This document shows, one piece after another, positions 8,634-17,135 of a stretch of 60,417 nucleotides of DNA. Position numbers and translations under genes: made by a program. How positions within the stretch are numbered: position 1 is the first letter of the stretch; every line of letters begins with the position of its first letter. Below the pieces are notes generated by a model, which saw only the letters and a program-made list of their open reading frames with translations, was not told where the DNA came from and ran no database searches. Origin of the DNA: Hydrogenophilales bacterium (GTDB taxonomy: Bacteria > Pseudomonadota > Gammaproteobacteria > Burkholderiales > Thiobacillaceae); contig JAGXGP010000122.1 of the NCBI GenBank assembly GCA_024636775.1, forward strand, positions 1 to 60,417, written 5' to 3'.

Positions 8634-9383
8634 ATGATTTTCAAACAACTGTTCGAGCCTGTATCCAGCACCTACACTTACCTTCTCGGCTGTGAAAAAA
8701 CCGGGCAAGCGTTATTGATCGACCCTGTGCTGCCAGCCTGGGAACGCGACCTTGCCGAGATCAACCAACTAGGACTGAAACTTGCCTACACGGTGGAAAC
8801 GCATATCCATGCCGACCACATCACCTCGGCCAAAAAACTCAAGGAAATCGCCGGCAGCCGAATTGCCGGTCCCGCGCTCGATCAGTTGCCGTGCACCGAC
8901 GTCGGCATCGTCGAAGGCACACCGTTTGCGATGGGCTCGGTCGAACTGACGCCGATCCACACCCCCGGCCACACCGACAACCATTTTGCCTATCTGCACG
9001 ATGGCCGGCTCTACAGCGGCGATGCGCTGCTGATCGAGGCTTGTGGCCGTACCGACTTTCAAAGCGGCGACCCGGCCGCGCTGTATCACTCGGTACGCGG
9101 CAAGCTGTTTGCCTACAACGACGACACCCTGGTTTATCCCGGACATGATTACGAGCAGCGCCGCATCAGCACCATCGGCCAGGAAAAGGCACGCAATCCT
9201 CGACTGGGCGGCGACCGCACGCTGGAAGATTTTGTCGTGCTGATGAACAACCTGAATCTCGACTATCCCAAATTCATCGATTACGCCGTGCCCGGCAATA
9301 AGGGGTGCGGCAGTTGCCCGCCCGGCGTACCGGAGCATTTGCAACAATATTGCGCACAGATTGCAGAAAGCCGACAAGGCTGA
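8634..9383 (+). CDS. persulfide dioxygenase (ETHE1/SdoA-like)
   Basis: A 249-residue MBL-fold enzyme. The start is the ATG at 8634, placed by GGAGG seven bases upstream; the open frame before it is not coding. The motif THIHADH (56-62) supplies the mononuclear iron ligands of ETHE1-type persulfide dioxygenases, with 'HTPGHTDNHFAY' (about 110-121), 'GRTDFQSGD' and 'VYPGHDY' completing the site. The presence of GRTDFQ and the single-metal layout favour persulfide dioxygenase over glyoxalase II. The enzyme oxidises glutathione persulfide to sulfite in the cytoplasm. Its presence fits, but does not prove, a sulfur-oxidising lifestyle. No rhodanese or sulfide:quinone reductase is adjacent. Confidence 0.88.
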   Translation: MIFKQLFEPVSSTYTYLLGCEKTGQALLIDPVLPAWERDLAEINQLGLKLAYTVETHIHADHITSAKKLKEIAGSRIAGPALDQLPCTDVGIVEGTPFAMGSVELTPIHTPGHTDNHFAYLHDGRLYSGDALLIEACGRTDFQSGDPAALYHSVRGKLFAYNDDTLVYPGHDYEQRRISTIGQEKARNPRLGGDRTLEDFVVLMNNLNLDYPKFIDYAVPGNKGCGSCPPGVPEHLQQYCAQIAESRQG

Positions 9384-9455
9384 TTGAGCTTGGCGCCGGC
9401 CAGGATGATTGGGCGGCATTGCCGACAAGGCTAAGGATGGAGCGCCGGCAGGCGC

Positions 9456-10025
9456 TCAAGACAGAAGGTCGTCGGGCGTATTGAAGTTGGCCAAGCTGGC
9501 AGCTTCGAAGCATACCGTCGTCGAACTCAGCCCCGCCTGCCAGTGACGCACCGCCCGCTCTCCGCGCGCAAGAAAAGCGGTGAGCGTGTCGCGCTGATCG
9601 GTTCGCACGATAAAGCAGGTGTGGTGCATACGCGCTTCATCTACCGCAATTGCCAACGGCACTTTTTCCTGCACTGCGGCATCCTGCAACCGCGCCACCA
9701 GGTCGACAGGCACATGTGGCGTATCGCAGGGCACGACCACCAGCCATTCGGACGTCACTGACTGAAATGCCGCCAGCACACCGGCAAGCGGGCCGGGGAA
9801 ATCAGGCAACGCATCGGGTAAAACACGATGGCCGTACGCTGCATAAACAGCGAGATTGCGGTTGGCGCTGATAACGCATTCGCCGACTTGCGGCTCAAGG
9901 GCGGCAAGCGCCCACTCGATCAGCGGACGGCCCCGATACGCGATCAGTCCTTTGTCGACGCCACCCATGCGACGCCCCTCTCCGCCGGCCAGGATGACGG
10001 CGGCTATCCGCTCAAGGTCGGACAT
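9456..10025 (-). CDS. mobA: molybdenum cofactor guanylyltransferase MobA
   Basis: A 189-residue nucleotidyltransferase that attaches GMP to molybdopterin to give the MGD cofactor. The N-terminal GTP-binding signature 'AVILAGGEGRRMGGVDKGL' is at residues 8-26, followed by 'PLIEWALAAL' and 'VVVPCDTPHVP' (metal-binding Asp), as in MobA. The ATG at 10025 is chosen because the conserved signature starts directly after it; the longer frame to 10097 overlaps the upstream gene. It overlaps the 3' end of the PMT-family gene by 14 bases. The gene implies that the cell makes a bis-MGD enzyme such as nitrate reductase or formate dehydrogenase. Confidence 0.92.
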   Translation of the reverse strand: MSDLERIAAVILAGGEGRRMGGVDKGLIAYRGRPLIEWALAALEPQVGECVISANRNLAVYAAYGHRVLPDALPDFPGPLAGVLAAFQSVTSEWLVVVPCDTPHVPVDLVARLQDAAVQEKVPLAIAVDEARMHHTCFIVRTDQRDTLTAFLARGERAVRHWQAGLSSTTVCFEAASLANFNTPDDLLS

Positions 10026-11622
10026 AAAGGTAGAAGCGGTCGGAGCGATCGCCGGGGCGCGAACCTTCCCATTGCTTGACCCAGCCGACCGGCACAATCG
10101 GCGCGCCTTCGTGGCGGCGGGTTTCCATCAACAGCCAGTTGCAACGTGCTTCGTCGGCGAGCTTGCGACCGCTGTGGTAAGCCAGCAACCAGCGTTGCTG
10201 ATGACGGATCTTATAGGGCTGGATACATTCGGCGGGCGGCACCCGGGCGGCCAATACATCACCCACGCTGGCATAGCTCAACCGGCGATCGAGTGGCGCC
10301 TGAAACAACGCCATCAGCAGCACCCAGATAAAGGTCATGCTCGCGGTCCAGACCAGAATGGGACGCAACGGTGAGCGCTGGACGCGGGCAAGAAAAACGA
10401 TCCAGCTCAGGGTGACCACCGCGCCCAGCACCAACGCCCAAGGACGAAATTCGCCTACACCGGTTAGCCCCAGCTTGATCAATCGTCTGGCTAGACGAGC
10501 GGGCATTCCAAAATCGTGTGCGCTCCAATACACCCAAAATACCAGTCCGAGAAAGCCAAACAGCATGAACCCGAACCAGAGCAATGCATTGGCCGCACCG
10601 CGCTGCAGCGTAAACAATCCGGCCGCGGCAAGCAGCGTAAGGGGTAGGAGCAAAATGAGGCCCTGTTCCTCGGAAGGACGGGCATCGAAAGCATACAGGC
10701 TGAGCAGCCCCAGGAACGCGCCGACGGGCATCACCACGCCTGGCGTTTTCCACTGACGCCGGCTTCGGTACACCGCCCAGGCCGCCAACGGCCAGGCCGG
10801 CCAGGCATACCAACCCAGAATGCTCAAGTAGTAAAACGGATCCTTGCCCGTGTCGCCGATCCAGCGCTGCAGATTGAATGCGCGTGCAACCGGTATGCCC
10901 TGCGTCGTCAGATAGATCAGCCAAAACGAGCCTGCAACCAAGGCCAAACCCGCGGCCCAGACAAACGCACGGCGAGCGAACGGCGTTCGGTAATCCGCCA
11001 GCCAAATCATCATGCCGCCGGCCAGCAGCAGGAACAAGGCCGCTTCGGCTGCCCCGCCCGCGAGCAGCATCAACACGGCACCCGCCCCCAGCACCCAGCC
11101 GCCACGCGGATCACGCGGCAAACCAGCAAGGCCATACAGCATGATTGCGGCAGCGGCAAACTGGGCAGTGGCGGCATTAAGTTCGTGGCCGCGCACCAGC
11201 AATCCCATGCAACCCAACAGGGTTAGCGCAGCAGCCCAGCCGGCCTTGCTGCCATATAAAACGCGGGCTGCACGTGCGATAAAAAACAGCGCCAAGGCAA
11301 TAAACAGACCCGAGGCCAGCCGCGCGCCATCCGCCAACGGCAAAAAAGACGAAGTCAACCACGCCGTGGTGGTGGCCACCCAGTAATACAGCGGCGGGGT
11401 GGCAGCAACGGTTTGGGGTGCCACCCCGTCTTGCATCAGCCTCCACAACTGAACAAAGTGATCGCCATCGCCCCCTTTCCAGGGCGCGTGTCCGACCAGC
11501 CCGGGCAGCAGCCAGGCCAGGGTGAGGAGCAACAGACCTAACTGCGGTAGGGAAAACGTGCGTTTATTGAACAATTTTAAGGAGCTGGCCAGGCTTGGGC
11601 TCGCCACGCGGGTAGAGACCAT
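10012..11622 (-). CDS. glycosyltransferase family 39/ArnT-like membrane protein
   Basis: A 536-residue polytopic membrane protein with about twelve hydrophobic segments, the first at residues 28-45. The first periplasmic loop reads 'GHAPWKGGDGDHFVQLW', which resembles the acidic motif of PMT/ArnT glycosyltransferases that use lipid-linked sugars. 'PPLYYWVAT' (about residue 82) is also typical of the superfamily. The donor and acceptor cannot be inferred. The ATG at 11622 overlaps the upstream protease gene by 59 bases; a TTG near 11574 is an alternative that would remove the overlap. mobA overlaps the 3' end. Confidence 0.75.
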   Translation of the reverse strand: MVSTRVASPSLASSLKLFNKRTFSLPQLGLLLLTLAWLLPGLVGHAPWKGGDGDHFVQLWRLMQDGVAPQTVAATPPLYYWVATTTAWLTSSFLPLADGARLASGLFIALALFFIARAARVLYGSKAGWAAALTLLGCMGLLVRGHELNAATAQFAAAAIMLYGLAGLPRDPRGGWVLGAGAVLMLLAGGAAEAALFLLLAGGMMIWLADYRTPFARRAFVWAAGLALVAGSFWLIYLTTQGIPVARAFNLQRWIGDTGKDPFYYLSILGWYAWPAWPLAAWAVYRSRRQWKTPGVVMPVGAFLGLLSLYAFDARPSEEQGLILLLPLTLLAAAGLFTLQRGAANALLWFGFMLFGFLGLVFWVYWSAHDFGMPARLARRLIKLGLTGVGEFRPWALVLGAVVTLSWIVFLARVQRSPLRPILVWTASMTFIWVLLMALFQAPLDRRLSYASVGDVLAARVPPAECIQPYKIRHQQRWLLAYHSGRKLADEARCNWLLMETRRHEGAPIVPVGWVKQWEGSRPGDRSDRFYLYVRP

Positions 11623-13015
11623 TCATCAAACGCAACTGGTTTTCTGCTGCAACACCCAGTGGCGACTGCCGGGCCAGCGCAGCAAAAGTCATGCCCGGCT
11701 GAGCGGTGACCAATGTCAACGCATACGCCCGCGCTGCCAGCCTTTCGGCCGGCGTAATGGCGTGGAAACTGTTGATTGTGCCGCGCAGCGTAGTGCGTTC
11801 TCGATTATAGGTGGGCTTGTCCTTTACCATGCCGGCAATCAGATACTGCGTGCCATTGAAGACGACGGCGGTGGCCACCACTGGTTTGCCCTGTTGCGCA
11901 CCCGCCGCAAACGCGGCCGGATAACCGCTGAGATTGCCACTGTCGTATCGCGCACCCGTATCCAGCTTGAGACCTTTTTGCAAGGTCTCAAGGGGGTTGT
12001 CATTCTTGGGCCCCTGCTGCAACTCAACCAAAGCGTCACCTTGCGGGCTGACTGCCATGACCCGGTCGGGGCGATTTTGCACTACCCATCCCTTAGGGAA
12101 TTGGATCGCCAGGCCGAGTTTTTCATGTAACAGGGCATTGTTGCGGATCACGCCCTGATCGGGGCTGTCACCGAAATAGACGCCTGCCATTTTGTGCAGA
12201 TACTCGCTACGACTCTCGCGGGGATTGGCAACGGTGTGCTTGTTGGCCTCGCTCACCACCTGCTTGAGACGGGCATCATTACTCGGATGGGTGTCGAAGG
12301 TGCCGTGATAAGTGCTCGGCTTCTTGCCGTCGCGCTTGGCCTGCTCCGCAGCAAATAACTCCTGGTTTTTCAGGACGCCGATGACCTCGATCATCGCCTG
12401 CGGGTTGTATCCGGTTTTGGCGAGATACTGTGCACCCAGCCGATCCGATTCCAATTCGTGCTCACGGCCATAGCCGGCGGTCCAGGACTGCGCCAGCGTT
12501 TGCAGCAGCGTCGCGCCAGCCTGGTTGCCCAGACCCGGTACCAGAATCGACCCCAGCACCGCCCCCAAACCCGCCGCGGTAGACGTACTCTGCTGACGCA
12601 CGCCATGGCGCGCTGTCACATGGCCGATTTCGTGTCCTACGACGCCGGCAAGCTGAGCCTCCGAATTCAGATAGGCCATGATGCCGCGTGTGATGTAGAC
12701 ATACCCGCCCGGCAGGGCAAAGGCATTGACGTCAGGGCTATCGACTACAGTGAAATGCCATTGCAGGTCGGGCCGATGGCTCTGCTTCGCCAGCCGCTGC
12801 CCAACCTCGTCAACATAAGCCTGCAAGGCCGGGTTATCCAGCGCGGCATACTCCTTCAGTACATCCTGATGCGCTTGTGCGCCCATCTGGATTTCCTGCT
12901 GCTCGGACATCAGCACAAAATCCTTGTCACCCGTGACCGGATTTTGTGCACAGTGGGTGAGCGTCAATGCGCCCAGAACAATCACTACAGTACGGCGAAA
13001 AATTCGGAGATTCAC
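11564..13015 (-). CDS. M48 family metalloprotease, lipoprotein
   Basis: The start is the GTG at 13015 (483 residues), supported by GAGGAAA nine bases upstream and by the signal peptide that follows at once. The lipobox ends at cysteine in '[11 protein letters not shown]' (about residue 21), so the protein is probably a lipoprotein. The zinc motif HEIGH is followed by 'ARHGVRQQ', as in M48B peptidases such as BepA and LoiP, which take part in outer-membrane protein quality control. The C-terminal third is an extra domain without catalytic motifs, ending in a segment (near 'AARQSPLG') that may be a degenerate LysM-like repeat. It is preceded by the rpmE terminator and overlaps the next gene. 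Confidence 0.88.
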   Translation of the reverse strand: MNLRIFRRTVVIVLGALTLTHCAQNPVTGDKDFVLMSEQQEIQMGAQAHQDVLKEYAALDNPALQAYVDEVGQRLAKQSHRPDLQWHFTVVDSPDVNAFALPGGYVYITRGIMAYLNSEAQLAGVVGHEIGHVTARHGVRQQSTSTAAGLGAVLGSILVPGLGNQAGATLLQTLAQSWTAGYGREHELESDRLGAQYLAKTGYNPQAMIEVIGVLKNQELFAAEQAKRDGKKPSTYHGTFDTHPSNDARLKQVVSEANKHTVANPRESRSEYLHKMAGVYFGDSPDQGVIRNNALLHEKLGLAIQFPKGWVVQNRPDRVMAVSPQGDALVELQQGPKNDNPLETLQKGLKLDTGARYDSGNLSGYPAAFAAGAQQGKPVVATAVVFNGTQYLIAGMVKDKPTYNRERTTLRGTINSFHAITPAERLAARAYALTLVTAQPGMTFAALARQSPLGVAAENQLRLMNGLYPRGEPKPGQLLKIVQ

Positions 13016-13078
13016 GTCTGTATTTTCCTCGGGAGGGGGATGACCCAAATGATACCGTTGCCGCGCCGCAAAAATGCA

Positions 13079-13099
13079 AAAAGCGGCCGAAGCCGCTTT
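13079..13099 (-). terminator. intrinsic terminator of rpmE
   Basis: Read on the minus strand, an 8-bp stem (AAAGCGGC / GCCGCTTT) with a four-base loop is followed by a run of T. It lies 37 bases after the rpmE stop and before the protease gene, so it separates the two transcripts. Confidence 0.85.
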
Positions 13100-13135
13100 G
13101 GATTGCATTGCGCCAAATCGCGCAAACCGCTTGCT

Positions 13136-13354
13136 TTATTCCGCTGCGGCCTTGATGCCGTAACGCTGACGGAATTTCTCGACGCGGCCAGCCGTATCGA
13201 CGATTTTCTGTTTGCCGGTATAAAACGGATGGCAGGAAGAACAGACTTCGATATGAAGCGAGTCCTTGCTCATCGTCGAGCGCGTTTTGAACGTATCACC
13301 ACAGGAGCACGTCACGGTTACTTCTTTGTAATTGGGGTGAATGCCGGCTTTCAT
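13136..13354 (-). CDS. rpmE: 50S ribosomal protein L31, zinc-binding type
   Basis: A 72-residue protein starting '[19 protein letters not shown]', the standard L31 N-terminus. Cysteines in CSC (16 and 18) and CSSC (38 and 41) form the zinc ribbon, so this is the zinc-containing (C+) paralogue and not the zinc-free form used under zinc starvation. It sits in the 50S central protuberance. It is divergent from zwf and followed by a strong terminator, so it is probably monocistronic. Confidence 0.97.
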   Translation of the reverse strand: MKAGIHPNYKEVTVTCSCGDTFKTRSTMSKDSLHIEVCSSCHPFYTGKQKIVDTAGRVEKFRQRYGIKAAAE

Positions 13355-13516
13355 GGCAATTCCTTAATAATTCGGAGAACGCGGGAGTATAAAGGATATG
13401 CCAAGCGTAATCAAGCAACCCGCTATCAATTAAGAAGTGCACCCCCCGCCTCCTCCAGATTACGGGTTAAACACCCGTTGATACTCAGGCTTGCCAATAT
13501 TCCGGAAATTATCGTC

Positions 13517-14911
13517 ATGACCAACAACCTCTCTTCAGATGCACTGGTTTTGTTCGGCGCCACGGGCGACCTTGCCCGACGCAAAATCTTCCCCGCGCTC
13601 TACGCCATGCTCAAACATGGTCGCACGCTGCCACCCATTGTCTGTGTTGCCTTTTCGCCCGACTGGGATCTGGATAAATTGCGTGCTCACGCACACGATG
13701 GCATTACACACTTTGGTGGCGGGGTGGACGAGTCGGTGTTTCGAAATCTCTCCAGTTTGCTGACCTATATCAACGGCGATTACGAAGACCCTGCGACCTT
13801 TGAAGCGCTGCGTCGCGCGCTAGCGGGCCGGAAACGCCCATTGCACTACTTTGCCATTCGCCCCTCGATGTTTCCTGTGGTGGTGCGTGGGCTGGCCGCT
13901 GCAAGCTGCACCGAGAATGCGCGCGTGGTGGTTGAAAAACCGTTTGGGCGCGATCTGGAAACGGCACGTTCACTCAATGCCACGTTATATGAAGCCTTGC
14001 CGGAATCCAGTATTTTCCGCATTGATCATTACCTTGGCAAAGAAGCGGTACAGAACATCCTGTATTTCCGTTTCGCCAATTCTTTCCTCGAACCCATCTG
14101 GAACCGCAACCACATCCGGCAGGTTCAGATCACGATGGCAGAAAACTTTGGCGTAGAAGGCCGCGGACGCTTTTACGACTCCGTCGGCGCCATCCGCGAT
14201 GTTGTGCAAAACCACCTGTTGCAGATACTCGCGCTGTTGGCGATGGAACCGCCACTGGGAACCAGTGCAGAAGCCATCCGGGATGAGCAGGCCAAACTGC
14301 TCAAAGCCATCCGACCCCTGGCATCCGGCGATCTGGTGCGCGGACAATATGAAGGTTACCGCAGCGAAGAGGGGGTGGCGCGCGGTTCTGACACCGAAAC
14401 CTTCACTGCCGCGCGATTCTTTGTGGATTCCTGGCGCTGGGCAGGCGTACCGTTCATTCTTCGCACGGGGAAGAAACTTCCGGTCACGACCACAGAGATA
14501 CGGGCCGAATTCCAGTTGCCTCCGCAACGCGTCTTCTCACTTTCCGAAACGGGTCCGCTGGCCCCCAATTACCTGCGTATGAGGGTGTCGCCTACGGTGT
14601 CCATCGCACTGGGCGCACGCACCAAAAATGCAGGCGACCGCATGGTCGGTCGGCCGGTCGAACTGTATGTCTGTAATAACCACCCGGACGAGATGAGCGC
14701 CTATGAACGCCTGCTCGGCGATGCGATGGATGGCGAAGCCATGTTGTTTGCGCGCCAGGATGCGGTGGAAGCCGCCTGGAATGTCGTAGAGCCCGTGCTG
14801 ACGCGACGCGACCCGGCTTATGCGTATGAGCCCGGAACCTGGGGGCCGCAGGAAGCTGACCTGCTGCTTGCCGGCGGCCGTTGGCATAACCCGCGGCCGC
14901 CACAAAGCTAA
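13517..14911 (+). CDS. zwf: glucose-6-phosphate 1-dehydrogenase
   Basis: A 464-residue enzyme that oxidises glucose 6-phosphate to 6-phosphogluconolactone and makes NADPH. The nucleotide-binding motif '[17 protein letters not shown]' is at residues 12-28 and the active-site block [13 protein letters not shown] at about 168-180 contains the catalytic His and substrate Lys. The ATG at 13517 starts just before the conserved region; the long open frame upstream is antisense to rpmE and the protease and is not coding. No 6-phosphogluconolactonase or edd/eda follows: the next gene, rho, converges. Length is slightly below the usual 480-490. Confidence 0.95.
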   Translation: MTNNLSSDALVLFGATGDLARRKIFPALYAMLKHGRTLPPIVCVAFSPDWDLDKLRAHAHDGITHFGGGVDESVFRNLSSLLTYINGDYEDPATFEALRRALAGRKRPLHYFAIRPSMFPVVVRGLAAASCTENARVVVEKPFGRDLETARSLNATLYEALPESSIFRIDHYLGKEAVQNILYFRFANSFLEPIWNRNHIRQVQITMAENFGVEGRGRFYDSVGAIRDVVQNHLLQILALLAMEPPLGTSAEAIRDEQAKLLKAIRPLASGDLVRGQYEGYRSEEGVARGSDTETFTAARFFVDSWRWAGVPFILRTGKKLPVTTTEIRAEFQLPPQRVFSLSETGPLAPNYLRMRVSPTVSIALGARTKNAGDRMVGRPVELYVCNNHPDEMSAYERLLGDAMDGEAMLFARQDAVEAAWNVVEPVLTRRDPAYAYEPGTWGPQEADLLLAGGRWHNPRPPQS

Positions 14912-14943
14912 GCTTCTTTCATTCCGCGTAGTGCAGGCGGAAG

Positions 14944-16203
14944 TTAACCGCGTCGCATCGAATCGAAAAAGTCGGCGTTGTTTTTGGCCGCGCGAATCTT
15001 GTCGATCAAAAACTCCATCGCTTCCATGTCATCCATCGGATAGAGCAATTTGCGCAAAACCCATACCTTTTGCAGCAAATCGGGCGGAATGAGCAGCTCT
15101 TCGCGACGGGTACCGGAACGATTGACGTTGATGGCAGGGTACTGGCGCTTCTCGGCCATCTTGCGGTCGAGGTGGATTTCGAGGTTGCCGGTGCCCTTGA
15201 ATTCTTCGTAGATCACATCGTCCATGCGGCTGCCGGTTTCGACCAGCGCGGTGGCGATGATCGTCAAGCTGCCGCCTTCTTCGATGTTGCGTGCGGCGCC
15301 AAAGAATCGTTTGGGCTTTTGCAGCGCGTTGGCATCGACACCGCCGGTGAGCACCTTGCCGGAGGCAGGCTGCACGGTGTTGTAAGCGCGCGCCAGACGG
15401 GTGATCGAGTCGAGCAGGATCACCACGTCCTTCTTGTGTTCGACCAGGCGCTTGGCGCGCTCGATCACCATTTCGGCGACCTGCACGTGGCGGCTGGCGG
15501 GTTCATCAAAAGTGGAAGCGACCACTTCGCCGCGCACGGTGCGGCTCATTTCAGTCACCTCTTCCGGACGCTCATCGATCAGCAGTACGAACAGCACCAC
15601 CTCAGGATGGTTAGAACTGATTGCGTGAGCAATATGCTGCAGCATCACGGTTTTACCCGTTTTCGGCGGCGCTACCAGCAGACCGCGCTGCCCTTTGCCG
15701 ATCGGCGCGACGATGTCGATGACACGGCTGGTGATGTTTTCTTCGGCCTTGATATCACGCTCCAGCTTGAGCGGCTCATCCGGATGCAGCGGGGTGAGGT
15801 TCTCAAACAGGATCTTGTTCTTGCTGGCTTCAGGTGGCTCGCCGTTGATCAGGTCGAGCTTGGTCATCGCCGAATAACGTTCGCCATCCTTCGGCGTGCG
15901 AATTTCGCCTTCGATCTTGTCACCGGTGTGCAGGTTGAAACGGCGGATCTGCGACGGCGACACATAGATGTCGTCGGTATTGGCCAGGTACGAGGTTTCA
16001 GGTGACCGCAGGAATCCGAATCCATCGGGCAGCACTTCCAGCACCCCATCGCCGTAAATGCTCTCGCCGCGCTTGGCCAGCGTTTTCAGGATCGTGAAAA
16101 TCAGTTCCTGTTTTCGAAAACGGTTCGCATTGTCGATGCCATTGGCAGCGGCAATCTCGAGGAGCTCGGTGATCGGTTTTTGCTTGAGTTCGGAAAGATG
16201 CAT
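14944..16203 (-). CDS. rho: transcription termination factor Rho
   Basis: A 419-residue RNA-dependent ATPase that ends transcription at Rho-dependent sites. From the ATG at 16203 it has the usual proteobacterial N-terminus '[18 protein letters not shown]'. The RNA-binding CSD follows ('[19 protein letters not shown]', residues about 50-68), then Walker A '[11 protein letters not shown]' (about 178-188) and Walker B '[16 protein letters not shown]'. The frame stays open upstream to a TTG at 16335 that overlaps trxA, which would add 44 Ser/Pro/Ala-rich residues; I prefer the standard start, though it lacks a good Shine-Dalgarno. trxA lies 115 bases upstream in the same direction, the common trxA-rho arrangement. 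Confidence 0.97.
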   Translation of the reverse strand: MHLSELKQKPITELLEIAAANGIDNANRFRKQELIFTILKTLAKRGESIYGDGVLEVLPDGFGFLRSPETSYLANTDDIYVSPSQIRRFNLHTGDKIEGEIRTPKDGERYSAMTKLDLINGEPPEASKNKILFENLTPLHPDEPLKLERDIKAEENITSRVIDIVAPIGKGQRGLLVAPPKTGKTVMLQHIAHAISSNHPEVVLFVLLIDERPEEVTEMSRTVRGEVVASTFDEPASRHVQVAEMVIERAKRLVEHKKDVVILLDSITRLARAYNTVQPASGKVLTGGVDANALQKPKRFFGAARNIEEGGSLTIIATALVETGSRMDDVIYEEFKGTGNLEIHLDRKMAEKRQYPAINVNRSGTRREELLIPPDLLQKVWVLRKLLYPMDDMEAMEFLIDKIRAAKNNADFFDSMRRG

Positions 16204-16318
16204 GTGAGAGGCCTGAGTGGGCTCGCTTGAAAGAGCCGGACTGGAAGGGGAAGGGGCCGGATCGTCACTACTGCTGGCAGGCGAGGGGGCCAACGTGTCG
16301 TCCGGTGAAAGCCGGGCC

Positions 16319-16645
16319 TTAGATATTGCTGTCAACGAAAGCTGTCAATTGTGATTTGGACAAGGCGCCGACCTTGGTTGCTTCGACGTTGCCGTTTTTG
16401 AAAATCATCAGCGTGGGAATACCGCGGATACCGAATTTTGGCGGGGTCGCCTGGTTTTCATCGATGTTGAGCTTGCACACCTTGAGCTTGCCGGCATATT
16501 CCTTGGCGACTTCATCGAGGATAGGCGAGATCATTTTGCAGGGACCGCACCAGTCCGCCCAGTAATCCACCAGCACGGGTACGCCCGCCTGCAGGACTTC
16601 CTGTTCGAAGGAATCGTCGGATATGTAATGAACATGTTCGCTCAT
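16319..16645 (-). CDS. trxA: thioredoxin 1
   Basis: A 108-residue thioredoxin with the redox motif WCGPC at residues 32-36 and the cis-Pro in '[14 protein letters not shown]' (about 71-84). The ATG at 16645 is fixed by AGGAG nine bases upstream. It reduces protein disulfides in the cytoplasm with electrons from thioredoxin reductase. It is upstream of rho in the same direction and divergent from fdxA. Confidence 0.97.
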   Translation of the reverse strand: MSEHVHYISDDSFEQEVLQAGVPVLVDYWADWCGPCKMISPILDEVAKEYAGKLKVCKLNIDENQATPPKFGIRGIPTLMIFKNGNVEATKVGALSKSQLTAFVDSNI

Positions 16646-16806
16646 CGGTGAAGCTCCTATGTAAGTATGGGGGGTGGCCGGAAGCGGCCCAGGTTGTTTG
16701 CAGCTGACAGTAAAGCTGGAAAAATCAGAATTGTGCCGATATCCTACATCAAAATGGCCCAATGCAAGTATCCGGGCATTATCTTCAATTATTTGGGTAA
16801 ATACGA

Positions 16807-17130
16807 ATGACCTATGTTGTAACCGAGGCCTGTGTGAAGTGCAAATACACCGATTGTGTCGATGTCTGCCCGGTGGACTGCTTCCACGAAGGTCCTAACT
16901 TCCTCGTCATCGACCCCGAAGAGTGCATCGACTGCACGCTCTGCGTGGCGGAATGCCCGGTTGAGGCCATTTATGCTGAGGACGACGTGCCGGACGATCA
17001 ACGCGCCTTTATTGCGCTGAACGCCGAGCTCGCCAAGGGCTGGAAAGTCATCATTGAGCGCAAAGACGCGCCTGCTGATGCCGACGAATGGGCTGGCGTC
17101 AAAGACAAGCTACAGTATCTGGAGCGCTAA
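16807..17130 (+). CDS. fdxA: 7Fe ferredoxin FdxA
   Basis: A 107-residue ferredoxin with cysteines at 9, 12, 17, 21 and 25 and a second cluster motif [12 protein letters not shown] (40-51). The CxxxxxxxC...C pattern of the first site and the classical CxxCxxC of the second match the [3Fe-4S][4Fe-4S] ferredoxins of Azotobacter FdI type, with their long C-terminal tail. It is a low-potential electron carrier. The addB-like gene begins right after it and may be read through from the same promoter. Confidence 0.93.
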   Translation: MTYVVTEACVKCKYTDCVDVCPVDCFHEGPNFLVIDPEECIDCTLCVAECPVEAIYAEDDVPDDQRAFIALNAELAKGWKVIIERKDAPADADEWAGVKDKLQYLER

Positions 17131-17135
17131 TCCGT

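Noticed and set aside
12458-13516. Upstream extension of zwf by 353 codons
   Set aside because: It is antisense to the protease and rpmE, and G6PD starts at the conserved nucleotide-binding motif just after 13517.
15070-16005. Rightward 311-codon frame opposite rho
   Set aside because: Shadow of rho; no family features.
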